From Catenulispora acidiphila DSM 44928 (GTDB lineage: Bacteria > Actinomycetota > Actinomycetes > Streptomycetales > Catenulisporaceae), in NCBI RefSeq assembly GCF_000024025.1, contig NC_013131.1:1426001-1490000 (forward strand): a stretch of 64,000 nucleotides of DNA. The letters are read 5' to 3'. Shown in pieces: positions 18,111 to 26,015 of the stretch (positions are counted from its first letter, which is position 1; each line of letters opens with the position of its first letter). The position numbers and the translations under genes are program-made. Below the pieces are notes generated by a model. The model did not search any database. It saw only the letters and a list, made by a program, of their open reading frames with translations, and was not told where the DNA came from.

Positions 18111-19519
18111 GCTCCGGCCTCCTCGGCGTCGGTCCCGGCGCCGTCCGTGTCGGCGCCGTCGGCCGGGTCGGCGTCGGGCGTCGCGCTCGTCACGTACTCG
18201 ATGACGACGCGGTTGTCGTCGGGAAGGATCAGGGCGGCGACGCGCTGCACGTCCTCGGCGGTGACCGCCTCCAGCCGCGCGAGGTACTCGCGCACGAGCT
18301 TGGGGTCGCCGTCCACTGTCGCGTACTGGCCGAGCAGGTCCGCACGCCCTCCCAGCTCGCTGACGGAGCGCAGCCAGTCGCTGGTCAGCAGCGCCGTGGC
18401 CCGGCCGAGTTCGGCCTCGGAGACCGGGTCCGAGCCGTCGGTGAGGGCGTCGAGCACGGCGGTGAACTCGCGCTCCACGTCGGCGGCCTCCACCCCGTCG
18501 CGCGGGCTGAACAGACCGAAGAACACCGAGGCGCCGTAAGCCAGGTTCCACACCGAGGTGTAGGACTCCTCGCGCTGCGCCAGGTTCTTCTCGGTGACCA
18601 GCTTGCGGTACAGCCGGGCGCCGCGGCCGCGGCCGAGCACCGTGGCCAGCACCTCGACCGCGGCGAAGTCCTCGTCGCGCGCGTCGGGGGAGCGGAACAT
18701 GAAGAACGTCATCGGGCGCGGCACGGAGTCGTCCGGCACGACGAGGCGCTTCGTCTCGCCGATCTTCAGCGCGGGCAGCTCGCCGTCCGGTGCCGGCGGG
18801 ATGTCGCCGTGCCGGGTGATGCCGCCGAAGTACTTCTCGGCCAGCCGCACGACCTCGTCCACGTCCACGTCGCCGGCGACGGTGAGCACCGCGTTGTTCG
18901 GCGAGTAGTAGACGGCGTTGAAGTCCTGGAAGTCCTCCAGGGCGGCTTCCTGCAGCTCCTCCATCGAGCCGATGGTGGTGTGGTGGTACGGGTGGCCCTC
19001 GGGGAAGGTGAGTTCGAGGGCGTATTCGACCCAGCGGCCGTACGGTGGGTTGTCGTAGCGCTGGCGCCGCTCGTTCTTCACGACCTCGCGCTGGTTGTCC
19101 AGGGTCTCCTGGGTCAGGGCCAGCGAGCCCATGCGGTCGGCCTCCAGCCATAACGCCAGCTCCAGCTGCGAGGAGGGCATGACCTGGAAGTAGTTGGTGC
19201 GGTCGGGGCTGGTGGTGGCGTTGATCGCGGCACCGCCGGCGGCCGTCACCCACTCGAAGTGCTCGCCCTTGGCCACGTGCGCCGAGCCCTCGAACATCAA
19301 GTGTTCGAACAGGTGGGCGAAACCGTGTTTCCCGGCCCGCTCGTGGCGCGAGCCCACGTCGTACCAGAGGTTCACGGCGGCGATCGGGGTGGTGGGGTCG
19401 GGGCTGACCACGACGCGCAGCCCGTTGTCGAGCTCTGCTTCGTGGATCGGCCAGGGAAAGGATGCTGCGGCGGCCTTCTCGGCCTCTGTTTCGCCCGGTT
19501 CGCTCTTGACCTCTGTCAC
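18107..19519 (-). CDS. M16 zinc metallopeptidase, catalytic subunit
   Basis: This 470-residue inverzincin has an intact zinc-binding helix: His69-Leu-Phe-Glu72-His73 in GKHGFAHLFEHLMFEGS, with the distal Glu expected in the NQREVVKNERRQRYDN segment. The substrate region reads KLVTEKNLAQREESYTS. There is no signal peptide, so it probably acts in the cytoplasm on peptides. The C-terminus is an acidic D/A/G tail. It is first in the operon, and its stop overlaps the start of the zinc-less partner by 4 nt. It is divergent from a MarR gene across a 129-nt spacer. Confidence 0.92.
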   Translation of the reverse strand: MTEVKSEPGETEAEKAAAASFPWPIHEAELDNGLRVVVSPDPTTPIAAVNLWYDVGSRHERAGKHGFAHLFEHLMFEGSAHVAKGEHFEWVTAAGGAAINATTSPDRTNYFQVMPSSQLELALWLEADRMGSLALTQETLDNQREVVKNERRQRYDNPPYGRWVEYALELTFPEGHPYHHTTIGSMEELQEAALEDFQDFNAVYYSPNNAVLTVAGDVDVDEVVRLAEKYFGGITRHGDIPPAPDGELPALKIGETKRLVVPDDSVPRPMTFFMFRSPDARDEDFAAVEVLATVLGRGRGARLYRKLVTEKNLAQREESYTSVWNLAYGASVFFGLFSPRDGVEAADVEREFTAVLDALTDGSDPVSEAELGRATALLTSDWLRSVSELGGRADLLGQYATVDGDPKLVREYLARLEAVTAEDVQRVAALILPDDNRVVIEYVTSATPDADPADGADTDGAGTDAEEAGA

Positions 19520-19648
19520 GTTTGCCAGTCAACGCGATCGGTCGGCGGTTCGTCCACTCAACGCGCGCTCTTCTCCGACGGCGCCCGGCCCGGTCCGCCA
19601 CCCGGGCACCGGAGGCCGATCGCGGCGCGGACCGACTAACGTGACCGC

Positions 19649-20155
19649 GTGCCCAAGGACCGCAATCTCTCGTTCGATCCGATCGAGCGCGCCTTCGAGT
19701 CGTGGAAGGGCCGCTGGGGCGAGTCGACCTCGATGCTCGCCATCACCTCGGTCATGCGCGCCCAGCAACTGCTGCTGGCGCGGGTCGACGCGATCGTCAA
19801 GCCCTACGAGCTCACCTTCGCGCGCTACGAGGCGCTGGTGCTGCTGACGTTCAGCCGGGCCGGAGCGCTGCCGCTGTCCAAGATCGGCGAGCGGCTGCAG
19901 GTGCACCCGACGTCGGTCACCAACATCATCGACCGGCTGGAGAAGTCCGGCCTGGTCGCGCGGCGCCCCAACCCCGACGACGGCCGCGGGACGCTCGCCG
20001 AGATAACGGACAAGGGGCGCGAGGTCGTGGAGGCCGCGACGCGCGACCTGATGGCCGCCGAGTTCGGCATGGGCGCGCTGAGCCCGGACCAGCACCGGGA
20101 GCTGTTCACCGTGCTGCGCGACCTGCGGGTCGCGGCCGGCGACTTCGAGGTCTAG
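19649..20155 (+). CDS. MarR family transcriptional regulator
   Basis: This 168-residue regulator has a helix-turn-helix at GALPLSKIGERLQVHPTSVTNIIDRLEKSGLVARRPNPDDGR. The 30-residue N-terminal extension (SFDPIERAFESWKGRWGE) is typical of the actinobacterial MarR proteins found beside acyl-CoA mutase genes. GTG 19649 has TAACGT 6 nt upstream and no SD, a leaderless pattern. It is followed 70 nt later by the mutase gene, whose promoter has a palindrome, so it is the first candidate regulator of icmA. Confidence 0.88.
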   Translation: MPKDRNLSFDPIERAFESWKGRWGESTSMLAITSVMRAQQLLLARVDAIVKPYELTFARYEALVLLTFSRAGALPLSKIGERLQVHPTSVTNIIDRLEKSGLVARRPNPDDGRGTLAEITDKGREVVEAATRDLMAAEFGMGALSPDQHRELFTVLRDLRVAAGDFEV

Positions 20156-20194
20156 CCGGGCCCTCGCCCCAGCTCAGCCCAGCCGTGTTCGCAT

Positions 20195-20214
20195 TTAGTA
20201 GGACGTCCTAGTAA
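20195..20214 (+). promoter_or_regulatory. Palindromic operator overlapping the icmA promoter
   Basis: TAGGAC-GTCCTA (20199-20210) is a perfect 12-bp palindrome. Extending to 20195-20214 keeps 18 of 20 positions symmetric. TAAAAT at 20212-20217 is a plausible -10 box, 8 nt from the icmA ATG, so a bound dimer would block RNA polymerase. Confidence 0.6.
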
Positions 20215-20225
20215 AATTTCGCGGT

Positions 20226-21917
20226 ATGGACTCCGAGCAGATTTCCGCCGGCCGCGAGCGCTGGCAGGCGCGCTACGACGCCGCGCGCAAGCGGGACGCC
20301 GATTTCACCACGATCTCCGGCTCCGGCGTCGAGCCGGTGTACGGCCCGCCGGAGGGTTCCGAGGTCCCGGACTTCGAGCGGATCGGGTGGCCGGGGGAAT
20401 TCCCCTACACGCGCGGGATCCACCCGACCGGCTACCGCGGCAAGCCGTGGACGATCCGGCAGTTCGCCGGCTTCGGCAACGCCGAGCAGACCAACGAGCG
20501 CTACCGGATGATCCTGGACGCCGGCGGCGGCGGGCTGTCAGTGGCCTTCGACATGCCGACCCTGATGGGGTACGACTCCGACTCCGGCCGCGCCCTCGGC
20601 GAGGTCGGGCACTGCGGCGTGGCCATCGACTCCGCCGCCGACATGGAGGTGCTCTTCCGCGGCATCCCGCTGGGCGAGGTCACCACCTCGATGACGATCA
20701 GCGGCCCGGCGGTCCCGGTGTTCTGCATGTACCTGGTCGCCGCCGAGCGTCAGGGCGTGGACATCAGCCGGCTCAACGGCACGCTGCAGACCGACATCTT
20801 CAAGGAGTACATCGCGCAGAAGGAGTGGCTGTTCGACCCCGAGCCGCACCTGCGCCTGATCGGCGACCTGATGGAGTTCACCGCCGAGAAGGTCCCGGCG
20901 TACAAGCCGCTGTCGGTCTCCGGCTACCACATCCGCGAGGCCGGTGCGACGGCGGCGCAGGAGCTGGCGTTCACCCTCGCCGACGGCTTCGGCTACGTCG
21001 AGCTGGGCCTGTCGCGCGGCATGGACGTCGACGTCTTCGCCCCCGGGCTGTCGTTCTTCTTCGACGCGCACGTGGAGTTCTTCGAGGAGATCGCGAAGTT
21101 CCGCGCCGCCCGCCGCATCTGGGCCCGCTGGATGCGCGACGTCTACGGCGCCAAGACTGAGAAGGCGCAGTGGCTGCGCTTCCACACCCAGACCGCCGGC
21201 GTCTCGCTGACCGCGCAGCAGCCGGACAACAACGTGGTCCGCACCGCGATCGAGGCGCTGGCCGGCGTCCTGGGCGGCACCAACTCGCTGCACACCAACG
21301 CCCTGGACGAGGTGCTGGCGCTGCCGAGCGCGAAGTCCGCGGAGATCGCGCTGCGCACGCAGCAGGTGATCATGGAGGAGACCGGCGTGGCGAACGTCGC
21401 CGACCCCCTCGGCGGCAGCTGGTACGTCGAGGCGCTGACCGACCGTATCGAGGCCGAGGCCGAGGCGATCTTCCAGCGCATCAAGGACCTGGCGCCCAAC
21501 GGCGCGCAGCACCCGGTCGGCCCGATGACCGCCGGTCTGCTGCGCGGCATCGAAGACGGCTGGTTCACCTCCGAGATCGCCGAGGCGTCCTTCGCCTACC
21601 AGCGCGCGGTCGAGAAGGGCGACAAGCGCGTCGTCGGCGTCAACGTGCACACCGACTCGATCGAGGAGCCGCTGGAGATCCTGCGGATCTCGCACGAGGT
21701 GGAGCGCGAGCAGGTGCGCGTCCTCGGCGCGCGCAAGGCCGAGCGCGACGGCGCCGCGGTCGAGACCGCGCTGGCGGCGATGCTCGACGCGGCACGCTCC
21801 GGCGCGAACATGGTGCCGGCGATGCTGGACGCGGTGCGTGCCGAGGCGACGCTCGGTGAGATCTGCGACGCGCTGCGCGCGGAGTGGGGCGTCTACCGGG
21901 AGCCGGCGCGCATCTGA
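20226..21917 (+). CDS. icmA: Isobutyryl-CoA mutase large subunit (acyl-CoA mutase family)
   Basis: This 563-residue TIM-barrel subunit of a B12-dependent acyl-CoA mutase lacks the C-terminal cobalamin-binding domain, so it needs a separate small subunit not found in this window. The residues that distinguish substrates point to isobutyryl-CoA: Phe80 in TIRQFAGF, where methylmalonyl-CoA mutase has Tyr, and Gln198 in KEYIAQKEW, where it has Arg. These are the positions known from Streptomyces IcmA. The reaction interconverts isobutyryl- and n-butyryl-CoA, linking valine breakdown to straight-chain acyl-CoA and polyketide precursors. A MarR gene precedes it, a hairpin follows, and meaB lies 15 kb away. 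Confidence 0.88.
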   Translation: MDSEQISAGRERWQARYDAARKRDADFTTISGSGVEPVYGPPEGSEVPDFERIGWPGEFPYTRGIHPTGYRGKPWTIRQFAGFGNAEQTNERYRMILDAGGGGLSVAFDMPTLMGYDSDSGRALGEVGHCGVAIDSAADMEVLFRGIPLGEVTTSMTISGPAVPVFCMYLVAAERQGVDISRLNGTLQTDIFKEYIAQKEWLFDPEPHLRLIGDLMEFTAEKVPAYKPLSVSGYHIREAGATAAQELAFTLADGFGYVELGLSRGMDVDVFAPGLSFFFDAHVEFFEEIAKFRAARRIWARWMRDVYGAKTEKAQWLRFHTQTAGVSLTAQQPDNNVVRTAIEALAGVLGGTNSLHTNALDEVLALPSAKSAEIALRTQQVIMEETGVANVADPLGGSWYVEALTDRIEAEAEAIFQRIKDLAPNGAQHPVGPMTAGLLRGIEDGWFTSEIAEASFAYQRAVEKGDKRVVGVNVHTDSIEEPLEILRISHEVEREQVRVLGARKAERDGAAVETALAAMLDAARSGANMVPAMLDAVRAEATLGEICDALRAEWGVYREPARI

Positions 21918-21941
21918 CGCTCGCCGAGTGCTGAACCCACG

Positions 21942-21972
21942 ACCGGCCGGATCCCTTGCGGGTCCGGCCGGT
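21942..21972. terminator. Bidirectional hairpin between icmA and TetR gene
   Basis: ACCGGCCGGATC / GGTCCGGCCGGT forms a 12-bp stem with one G-T pair and a 7-nt loop, between converging genes. Confidence 0.7.
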
Positions 21973-21980
21973 TCGCTGTT

Positions 21981-22625
21981 CTAGATCCCGCCGCTCAGCC
22001 GCAGCTGAGCCAGCCCGGCCAGCACCACCGACACGAACCGCGTCAGATAGTCCTCGTCGACCGGCTGTCCCTTGATCAGGATCCGGTGGACCAGCGTGCC
22101 GCAGATCATGTCGAAGATCAGGTCGATGTCCGTCTCGCCCTCGACCTCGCCGCGGCGGCAGGCGCGCTCCCAGGCCTCGTACACCAGGTGCCGCTGCGGG
22201 TCGATCACCTTGCCGATCACCTTCGCGCGCAGCGAGGGGTCGCGGTCGGCCTCGGCGGACAGCGCCAGCAGCGCTGCCTGAGTCTCCGGCAGTTGCAGGA
22301 GTTCCACGTATTGACCGACGGTCGCCAACGCGTCTTGCAGCATCGAGCCGCGGTCGAGGACTTCCAGGTGTGAGAACAGTTCCGCCATGGCGTCCACCAC
22401 CAAGTCGGCCTTGCCCGGCCAGCGGCGGTAGAGCGTGGTCTTGGCGACGCCGGCACGCGAGGCGACCTCGGCGATGGTCAGGTCGGGCCAGCCGCGTTCG
22501 GCGAGTAGGGCGCGGGTGGCGGCGAGGATGGCGGTGTCGGCGCCGGCGTTGCGGGGGCGGCCTCGGGTGCGGGCGGCGGTCGGCGTCGGCGAACTACGCG
22601 GGGTGTCCTCGGATCCGGACGCCAT
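21981..22625 (-). CDS. TetR family transcriptional regulator
   Basis: This 214-residue repressor has an N-terminal disordered stretch, then the TetR helix-turn-helix: AILAATRALLAERGWPDLTIAEVASRAGVAKTTLYRRWPGKADLVVDAM (residues about 31-80). The remainder is a helical ligand-binding and dimerisation domain with ERACRRGEVEGETDIDLIFDMICGTLVHRIL. The ligand is unknown. It is divergent from the thioredoxin/TPR gene, and a GATACG-N8-CGTATC palindrome lies between them, so autoregulation and control of that gene are plausible. Confidence 0.9.
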   Translation of the reverse strand: MASGSEDTPRSSPTPTAARTRGRPRNAGADTAILAATRALLAERGWPDLTIAEVASRAGVAKTTLYRRWPGKADLVVDAMAELFSHLEVLDRGSMLQDALATVGQYVELLQLPETQAALLALSAEADRDPSLRAKVIGKVIDPQRHLVYEAWERACRRGEVEGETDIDLIFDMICGTLVHRILIKGQPVDEDYLTRFVSVVLAGLAQLRLSGGI

Positions 22626-22794
22626 GGCTGCCCGCCTCCTCTTCCGTCGGTTCGTCGTCGGATGCCCGGTGCGCCGGCGCGTATTCGCTTCCCGCGAGGC
22701 TTCGCAGGTCGGCGCGGTGCGCCCGGTACGACCGCCCGCGCCGGACTGTTCACCCGATCTTCACGGGGCGCCGTTCCGTCGGGCGTCGCTTTGC

Positions 22795-22814
22795 GATACG
22801 CTTCGACTCGTATC
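22795..22814. promoter_or_regulatory. GATACG-N8-CGTATC palindrome between TetR and thioredoxin-like genes
   Basis: The 20-bp site has matching outer arms (6 bp each) and a symmetric TCGA centre; 16 of 20 positions are palindromic. An A/T-rich stretch (TTTAAT) follows, as expected for a -10 region. The divergent region 22626-22926 holds no other recognisable feature. Confidence 0.55.
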
Positions 22815-22926
22815 TTTAATGATCAGTCTTGCTTCCACGAGCGGGACACGCAAGAGCGCCGCTGCCTTCGGGTGGGGACCCGGAGGCAGTTGGCGTGAGG
22901 TTAGTCGGAAAGGGGAGGATGGCGCC

Positions 22927-23940
22927 ATGAGACAGCGACCTCAGATCCCCGGGATGGCTGCCGGCGGTGGCCCCGGCCTGCCCGCCTCCGCCCTGCGCGG
23001 GGTGGTGGACCTCGGGGCCCTCGCCGCCAAGCCGCAGGCGGCACCGGCCGCGACGGCCCAGGGACCCGGCGCCGGCACCGGCGGCGAGGGCTCCGGACCG
23101 GCCGGCGGCGGTACCGACGCCATCGCCTCGCCCTTGGTCTTCGACACTTCCGACGCCACGTTCGACACCGATGTCATCGAGCGGTCGCTGACCGTCCCGG
23201 TGGTCATCGACTTCTGGGCCGAGTGGTGCGGCCCGTGCAAGCAGCTCTCGCCGCTGCTGGAGCGCCTGACCGTCGAGTACGGCGGCCGCTTCGTGCTGGC
23301 GAAGCTGGACGTGGACGCGAACCCGGCGCTGGCGCAGGAGTTCGGCATCCAGTCCATCCCGATGGTCATGGCGGTGGTCGGCGGCCGGCTGGTCCCGCTG
23401 TTCCCGGGCGCGGTCCCGGAGGCGCAGGTCCGCCGCTACCTGGAGGAGCTGCTGCGGCTGGCCGCGGAGAACGGCGTCACCGGCACCGCCGACGGCCAGG
23501 CGCCCGAGGAACTGCCCGAGCCGCCGATGGACCCGGCGCTGGCCGCGGCCTACACCGCGCTGGAGGAGAACGACCTCGACGGCGCCGCGCAGGCCTTCCG
23601 CAACGTGCTGAACGCCAACCCCGGCGACACCGAGGCGAAACTGGCGCTGGCCCAGGTCGAGCTGATGCTGAACACCCGCGACCTGGACGTCGACCAGGTG
23701 CGGGCCGACGCCGAGGCCAAGCCCGACGACGCCGCGGCCCAGATCGCCGCCGCGGAGCTGGACCTGTCCACCGGCCGCGTGGACGAGGCGATCGACCGGC
23801 TGGTGGGCTTCGTGGCCCGCAGCGCCGGCGCCGACCGGGATGCCGCACGGGTGAAGTTGCTCGACTTCTTCGAGCTGTTGGGCCCGGAGGACCCGCGCAC
23901 CGCGACGGGCCGCCAGAAGCTGACCAGGGTCTTGTTCTGA
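22927..23940 (+). CDS. Thioredoxin/TPR co-chaperone, YbbN (CnoX) type
   Basis: This 337-residue cytoplasmic protein has a Gly/Ala/Pro-rich N-terminal linker (residues 1-65), a thioredoxin fold with an intact redox site Trp100-Cys101-Gly-Pro-Cys104, and a C-terminal TPR-like helical region (DPALAAAYTALEENDLDGAAQAFRNVLNANPGDTEAKLALAQVEL) to the end. E. coli YbbN protects substrates from over-oxidation and passes them to GroEL and DnaK. That homologue lacks the CxxC pair seen here, so this version may also act as a reductase. GGGGAGGA precedes ATG 22927. A strong terminator follows. Confidence 0.9.
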   Translation: MRQRPQIPGMAAGGGPGLPASALRGVVDLGALAAKPQAAPAATAQGPGAGTGGEGSGPAGGGTDAIASPLVFDTSDATFDTDVIERSLTVPVVIDFWAEWCGPCKQLSPLLERLTVEYGGRFVLAKLDVDANPALAQEFGIQSIPMVMAVVGGRLVPLFPGAVPEAQVRRYLEELLRLAAENGVTGTADGQAPEELPEPPMDPALAAAYTALEENDLDGAAQAFRNVLNANPGDTEAKLALAQVELMLNTRDLDVDQVRADAEAKPDDAAAQIAAAELDLSTGRVDEAIDRLVGFVARSAGADRDAARVKLLDFFELLGPEDPRTATGRQKLTRVLF

Positions 23941-24011
23941 GGTGAGTTGAGCCCGGCTCGCCAGGGCTCGCCGCGACCGCCGCGAGGCCGGTCCGCCGGG
24001 CCTGCGAAAAC

Positions 24012-24044
24012 GCCCCCGCGCCTGATCAAGACCGGCGTGGGGGC
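24012..24044 (+). terminator. Rho-independent terminator of the YbbN-like gene
   Basis: GCCCCCGCGCC / GGCGTGGGGGC pairs at 10 of 11 positions with an 11-nt loop. It is followed by TATGATTTTACCTTTTCTTT, a clear T-rich tail rare in this GC-rich window. The remaining gap to 24480 holds a palindrome at 24243 and no open gene I can support. Confidence 0.8.
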
Positions 24045-24242
24045 TATGATTTTACCTTTTCTTTGCCAAGTGTCACACCGGCTTGACGGCTCGTCAGACT
24101 TCGGACGAGACCGGGGTCACGGCCGGGCAGTATGTCCGGATCGTCCCTAGTTATCAACTACACAGAGTGTCTAATTGGCCGTCAGTTCTCGTTTATGAGT
24201 CTGCTGAGGCCCTCCGGCGGGCACCGAGGGTCACCCGATCGT

Positions 24243-24258
24243 GTTACCGGTCGGTAAC
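24243..24258. promoter_or_regulatory. TetR-type operator upstream of the DUF6230 operon
   Basis: GTTACC-GGTC-GGTAAC is a perfect 6-bp inverted repeat around a 4-bp centre. TTACCGGTCGGTAA has the spacing and composition typical of TetR-family sites in actinobacteria. It lies about 220 nt before the DUF6230 start, so a promoter and a long 5' leader (24259-24480) probably lie between. Confidence 0.55.
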
Positions 24259-24480
24259 GAACCCCTTGTGCGCCGGGCGCGAGTAGACCACGATCACATC
24301 CGCTCGGTCTGTTAATCCGACGATCCCCGAAACGATCGCGCGGCGGCAGGTCCCCACCGGGTCGGCAGAGCTTCTCGTCGCTGCCGTTTCGCCGAGGAGC
24401 CCCCACGGGCCCTCCTCGGCCCGCATGCCGCGGTCCGGCGCGCGCTGGACCCGTCCCATCCGCTCGTGGAGGAGTAACGC

Positions 24481-25143
24481 ATGAAGGACGCATTGGGCTC
24501 CCAGGTGCTGGGCGGCACCAAGTGGAAGCGCTTCGCCCTGGTGATGGTCCCCACCGTCGGCATCGCCGGCGCGATGACCGTCGCGATGGCCAACGGTGTG
24601 CTGGCGAGCTCCTTCGCCGTGTCCGGCCAGCAGTTCAAGGTCTCCGCCGACCAGCTCGACGGCCAGACCTTCGTGCAGTCCGGCGACGTGATCGTGGACG
24701 CCAACGGCGTGCCGCACGCGGTCGCCGTGGCCGGCATCAAGAGCGCCACCATCAGCAACATGTGCCAGTCGGTGAACGTCCCGGTGCTGGGCCTGGGCAA
24801 CCTGACCATCGTGCTGAAGGCCGGCGGCGGCGGTACCCCGGTGGCCGCCACGAGCCTGGTCCTGGACACCAACCAAGTGGACGCCGACGCCACGTTCACC
24901 GGCGTGACCATCGGCGCCAGCGCCGGCGACATCGCCAGCAAGGCCGGCATCCAGGGCTTCGAGAAGCACACCGGCAACAAGGACGGTTCGACCACGCCGT
25001 TCGGCGCCGGCGACTTCGGGCAGGTCGTGGACCACGCCGTGCTGACCGGTGTGCGGCAGACGGCCTACTCCACCACCGCCGGCACCATGGCGCTCAAGGG
25101 CCTGTCCATCTCGGCGAACCTGAACGGCAAGGAATGCTTCTAG
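24481..25143 (+). CDS. DUF6230 exported/membrane-anchored protein
   Basis: This 220-residue protein has a basic start (GGTKWKRF) and one hydrophobic helix, VMVPTVGIAGAMTVAMANGVL (residues about 21-41), acting as signal anchor. A beta-rich domain follows, with the DUF6230 pattern ASSFAVSGQQFKVSADQLDGQTF, two Cys (NMCQSVN and the terminal KECF) that could form a disulfide, and TAYSTTAGTMALKGLSISA. Function is unknown. GGAGGAGTAACGC precedes the ATG. It is first of a three-gene operon with DUF6114 and a Ser/Pro-rich anchored protein, an order I recall from other Streptomyces-like genomes. Confidence 0.85.
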   Translation: MKDALGSQVLGGTKWKRFALVMVPTVGIAGAMTVAMANGVLASSFAVSGQQFKVSADQLDGQTFVQSGDVIVDANGVPHAVAVAGIKSATISNMCQSVNVPVLGLGNLTIVLKAGGGGTPVAATSLVLDTNQVDADATFTGVTIGASAGDIASKAGIQGFEKHTGNKDGSTTPFGAGDFGQVVDHAVLTGVRQTAYSTTAGTMALKGLSISANLNGKECF

Positions 25144-25179
25144 GCCCTTGAGGTCCTGAAGCGTTCTGAGACAGCCTGG

Positions 25180-25210
25180 GGGGTGGGCGCGAGTAGGGCG
25201 CGCCCACCCC
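25180..25210 (+). terminator. Intra-operon hairpin between DUF6230 and DUF6114 genes
   Basis: GGGGTGGGCGC / GCGCCCACCCC is a perfect 11-bp stem with a 9-nt loop. It sits between two genes of one apparent operon, so it may attenuate or stabilise the upstream transcript and raise DUF6230 output over the rest. Confidence 0.6.
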
Positions 25211-25237
25211 ACCCATCAGCACATGTCGGGAGTTACC

Positions 25238-26011
25238 GTGAGCACCTTGGACGTCGAGTTCTCCGGGGGCCAAGAGCACGCCGTGGTCAGAGGGTGGCGC
25301 ACGTTCAAGGTGTGGCGCCGCTCCCGTCCGTTCTGGGCCGGGCTGTGGACCCTGCTGGCCGCCTTCGAGCTGTGGAGCATCCCGTTCCTGCAGCCGCTGC
25401 TGGTCCAGCACAAGCTGAACATCAAGATGGCCGGCATCGCCGGCGTGTCCACGATGGCGATCACCCCGGCGCTGATCATGATGGCCGCCGCGATGTGGTT
25501 CGCCCCGGGATACCGGGTCTTCGCCGGGGTCTTCACCCTGGTCTGCGCGCTGCTGTCGATGGTCGTGTCGAACTTCGGCGGCTTCCTGCTCGGGATGCTG
25601 CTCGGCGTGTTCGGCGGCGGGCTGGCGTTCTCCTGGTCGCCCCGGCTGACCGAGGAGCAGATCAACGCCCAGGCCAGAGCCGAACAGGCCTACCGCGCCG
25701 CGCTGTCCGGCGACATGCCGCCCTCGGCGCGCGCGCCGCTGGGCGCCGGCGCCCCGGCCGCCGTCGGGGACGAGGACCTGAGCGCCCCCTACCAGGAGGA
25801 CCTCAGCGCCCCCTACCAGTTCCAAGCCGAGCCGCAGGAGCCGGCCGCCGGACCCATCCCGGGCGTCGCGGGCTACCAGGGCACCAGAGGCGAGATGACC
25901 TCTGCCCTGCCGCAGGGCGACCCCACACCCGCCGAAACTGTTCCGGCCACGCAGTCCAGGGACGTCGTCCCGCCGCTGCCTCGCGCCGAGGACACTCCTC
26001 TGGGGGCTTGA
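25238..26011 (+). CDS. DUF6114 membrane protein
   Basis: This protein is about 257 residues long. GTG 25238 is chosen because GGGAG lies 5 nt upstream, whereas the in-frame ATG at 25223 has none. The N-terminal 150 residues carry four hydrophobic segments (FWAGLWTLLAAFELWSIPF, AGIAGVSTMAITPALIMMAAAMWFAP, RVFAGVFTLVCALLSMVVSN, GFLLGMLLGVFGGGLAFSW) characteristic of DUF6114. The C-terminal 110 residues are a cytoplasmic, low-complexity tail with a duplicated EDLSAPYQ octamer. It is probably an inner-membrane partner of the DUF6230 protein. Four bases separate its stop from the next start. Confidence 0.82.
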   Translation: MSTLDVEFSGGQEHAVVRGWRTFKVWRRSRPFWAGLWTLLAAFELWSIPFLQPLLVQHKLNIKMAGIAGVSTMAITPALIMMAAAMWFAPGYRVFAGVFTLVCALLSMVVSNFGGFLLGMLLGVFGGGLAFSWSPRLTEEQINAQARAEQAYRAALSGDMPPSARAPLGAGAPAAVGDEDLSAPYQEDLSAPYQFQAEPQEPAAGPIPGVAGYQGTRGEMTSALPQGDPTPAETVPATQSRDVVPPLPRAEDTPLGA

Positions 26012-26015
26012 CGTC

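Noticed and set aside
20226-21917. Annotation of the mutase as methylmalonyl-CoA mutase
   Set aside because: Phe80 and Gln198 replace the Tyr and Arg needed for the methylmalonyl carboxylate, and the B12 domain is missing, as in IcmA.
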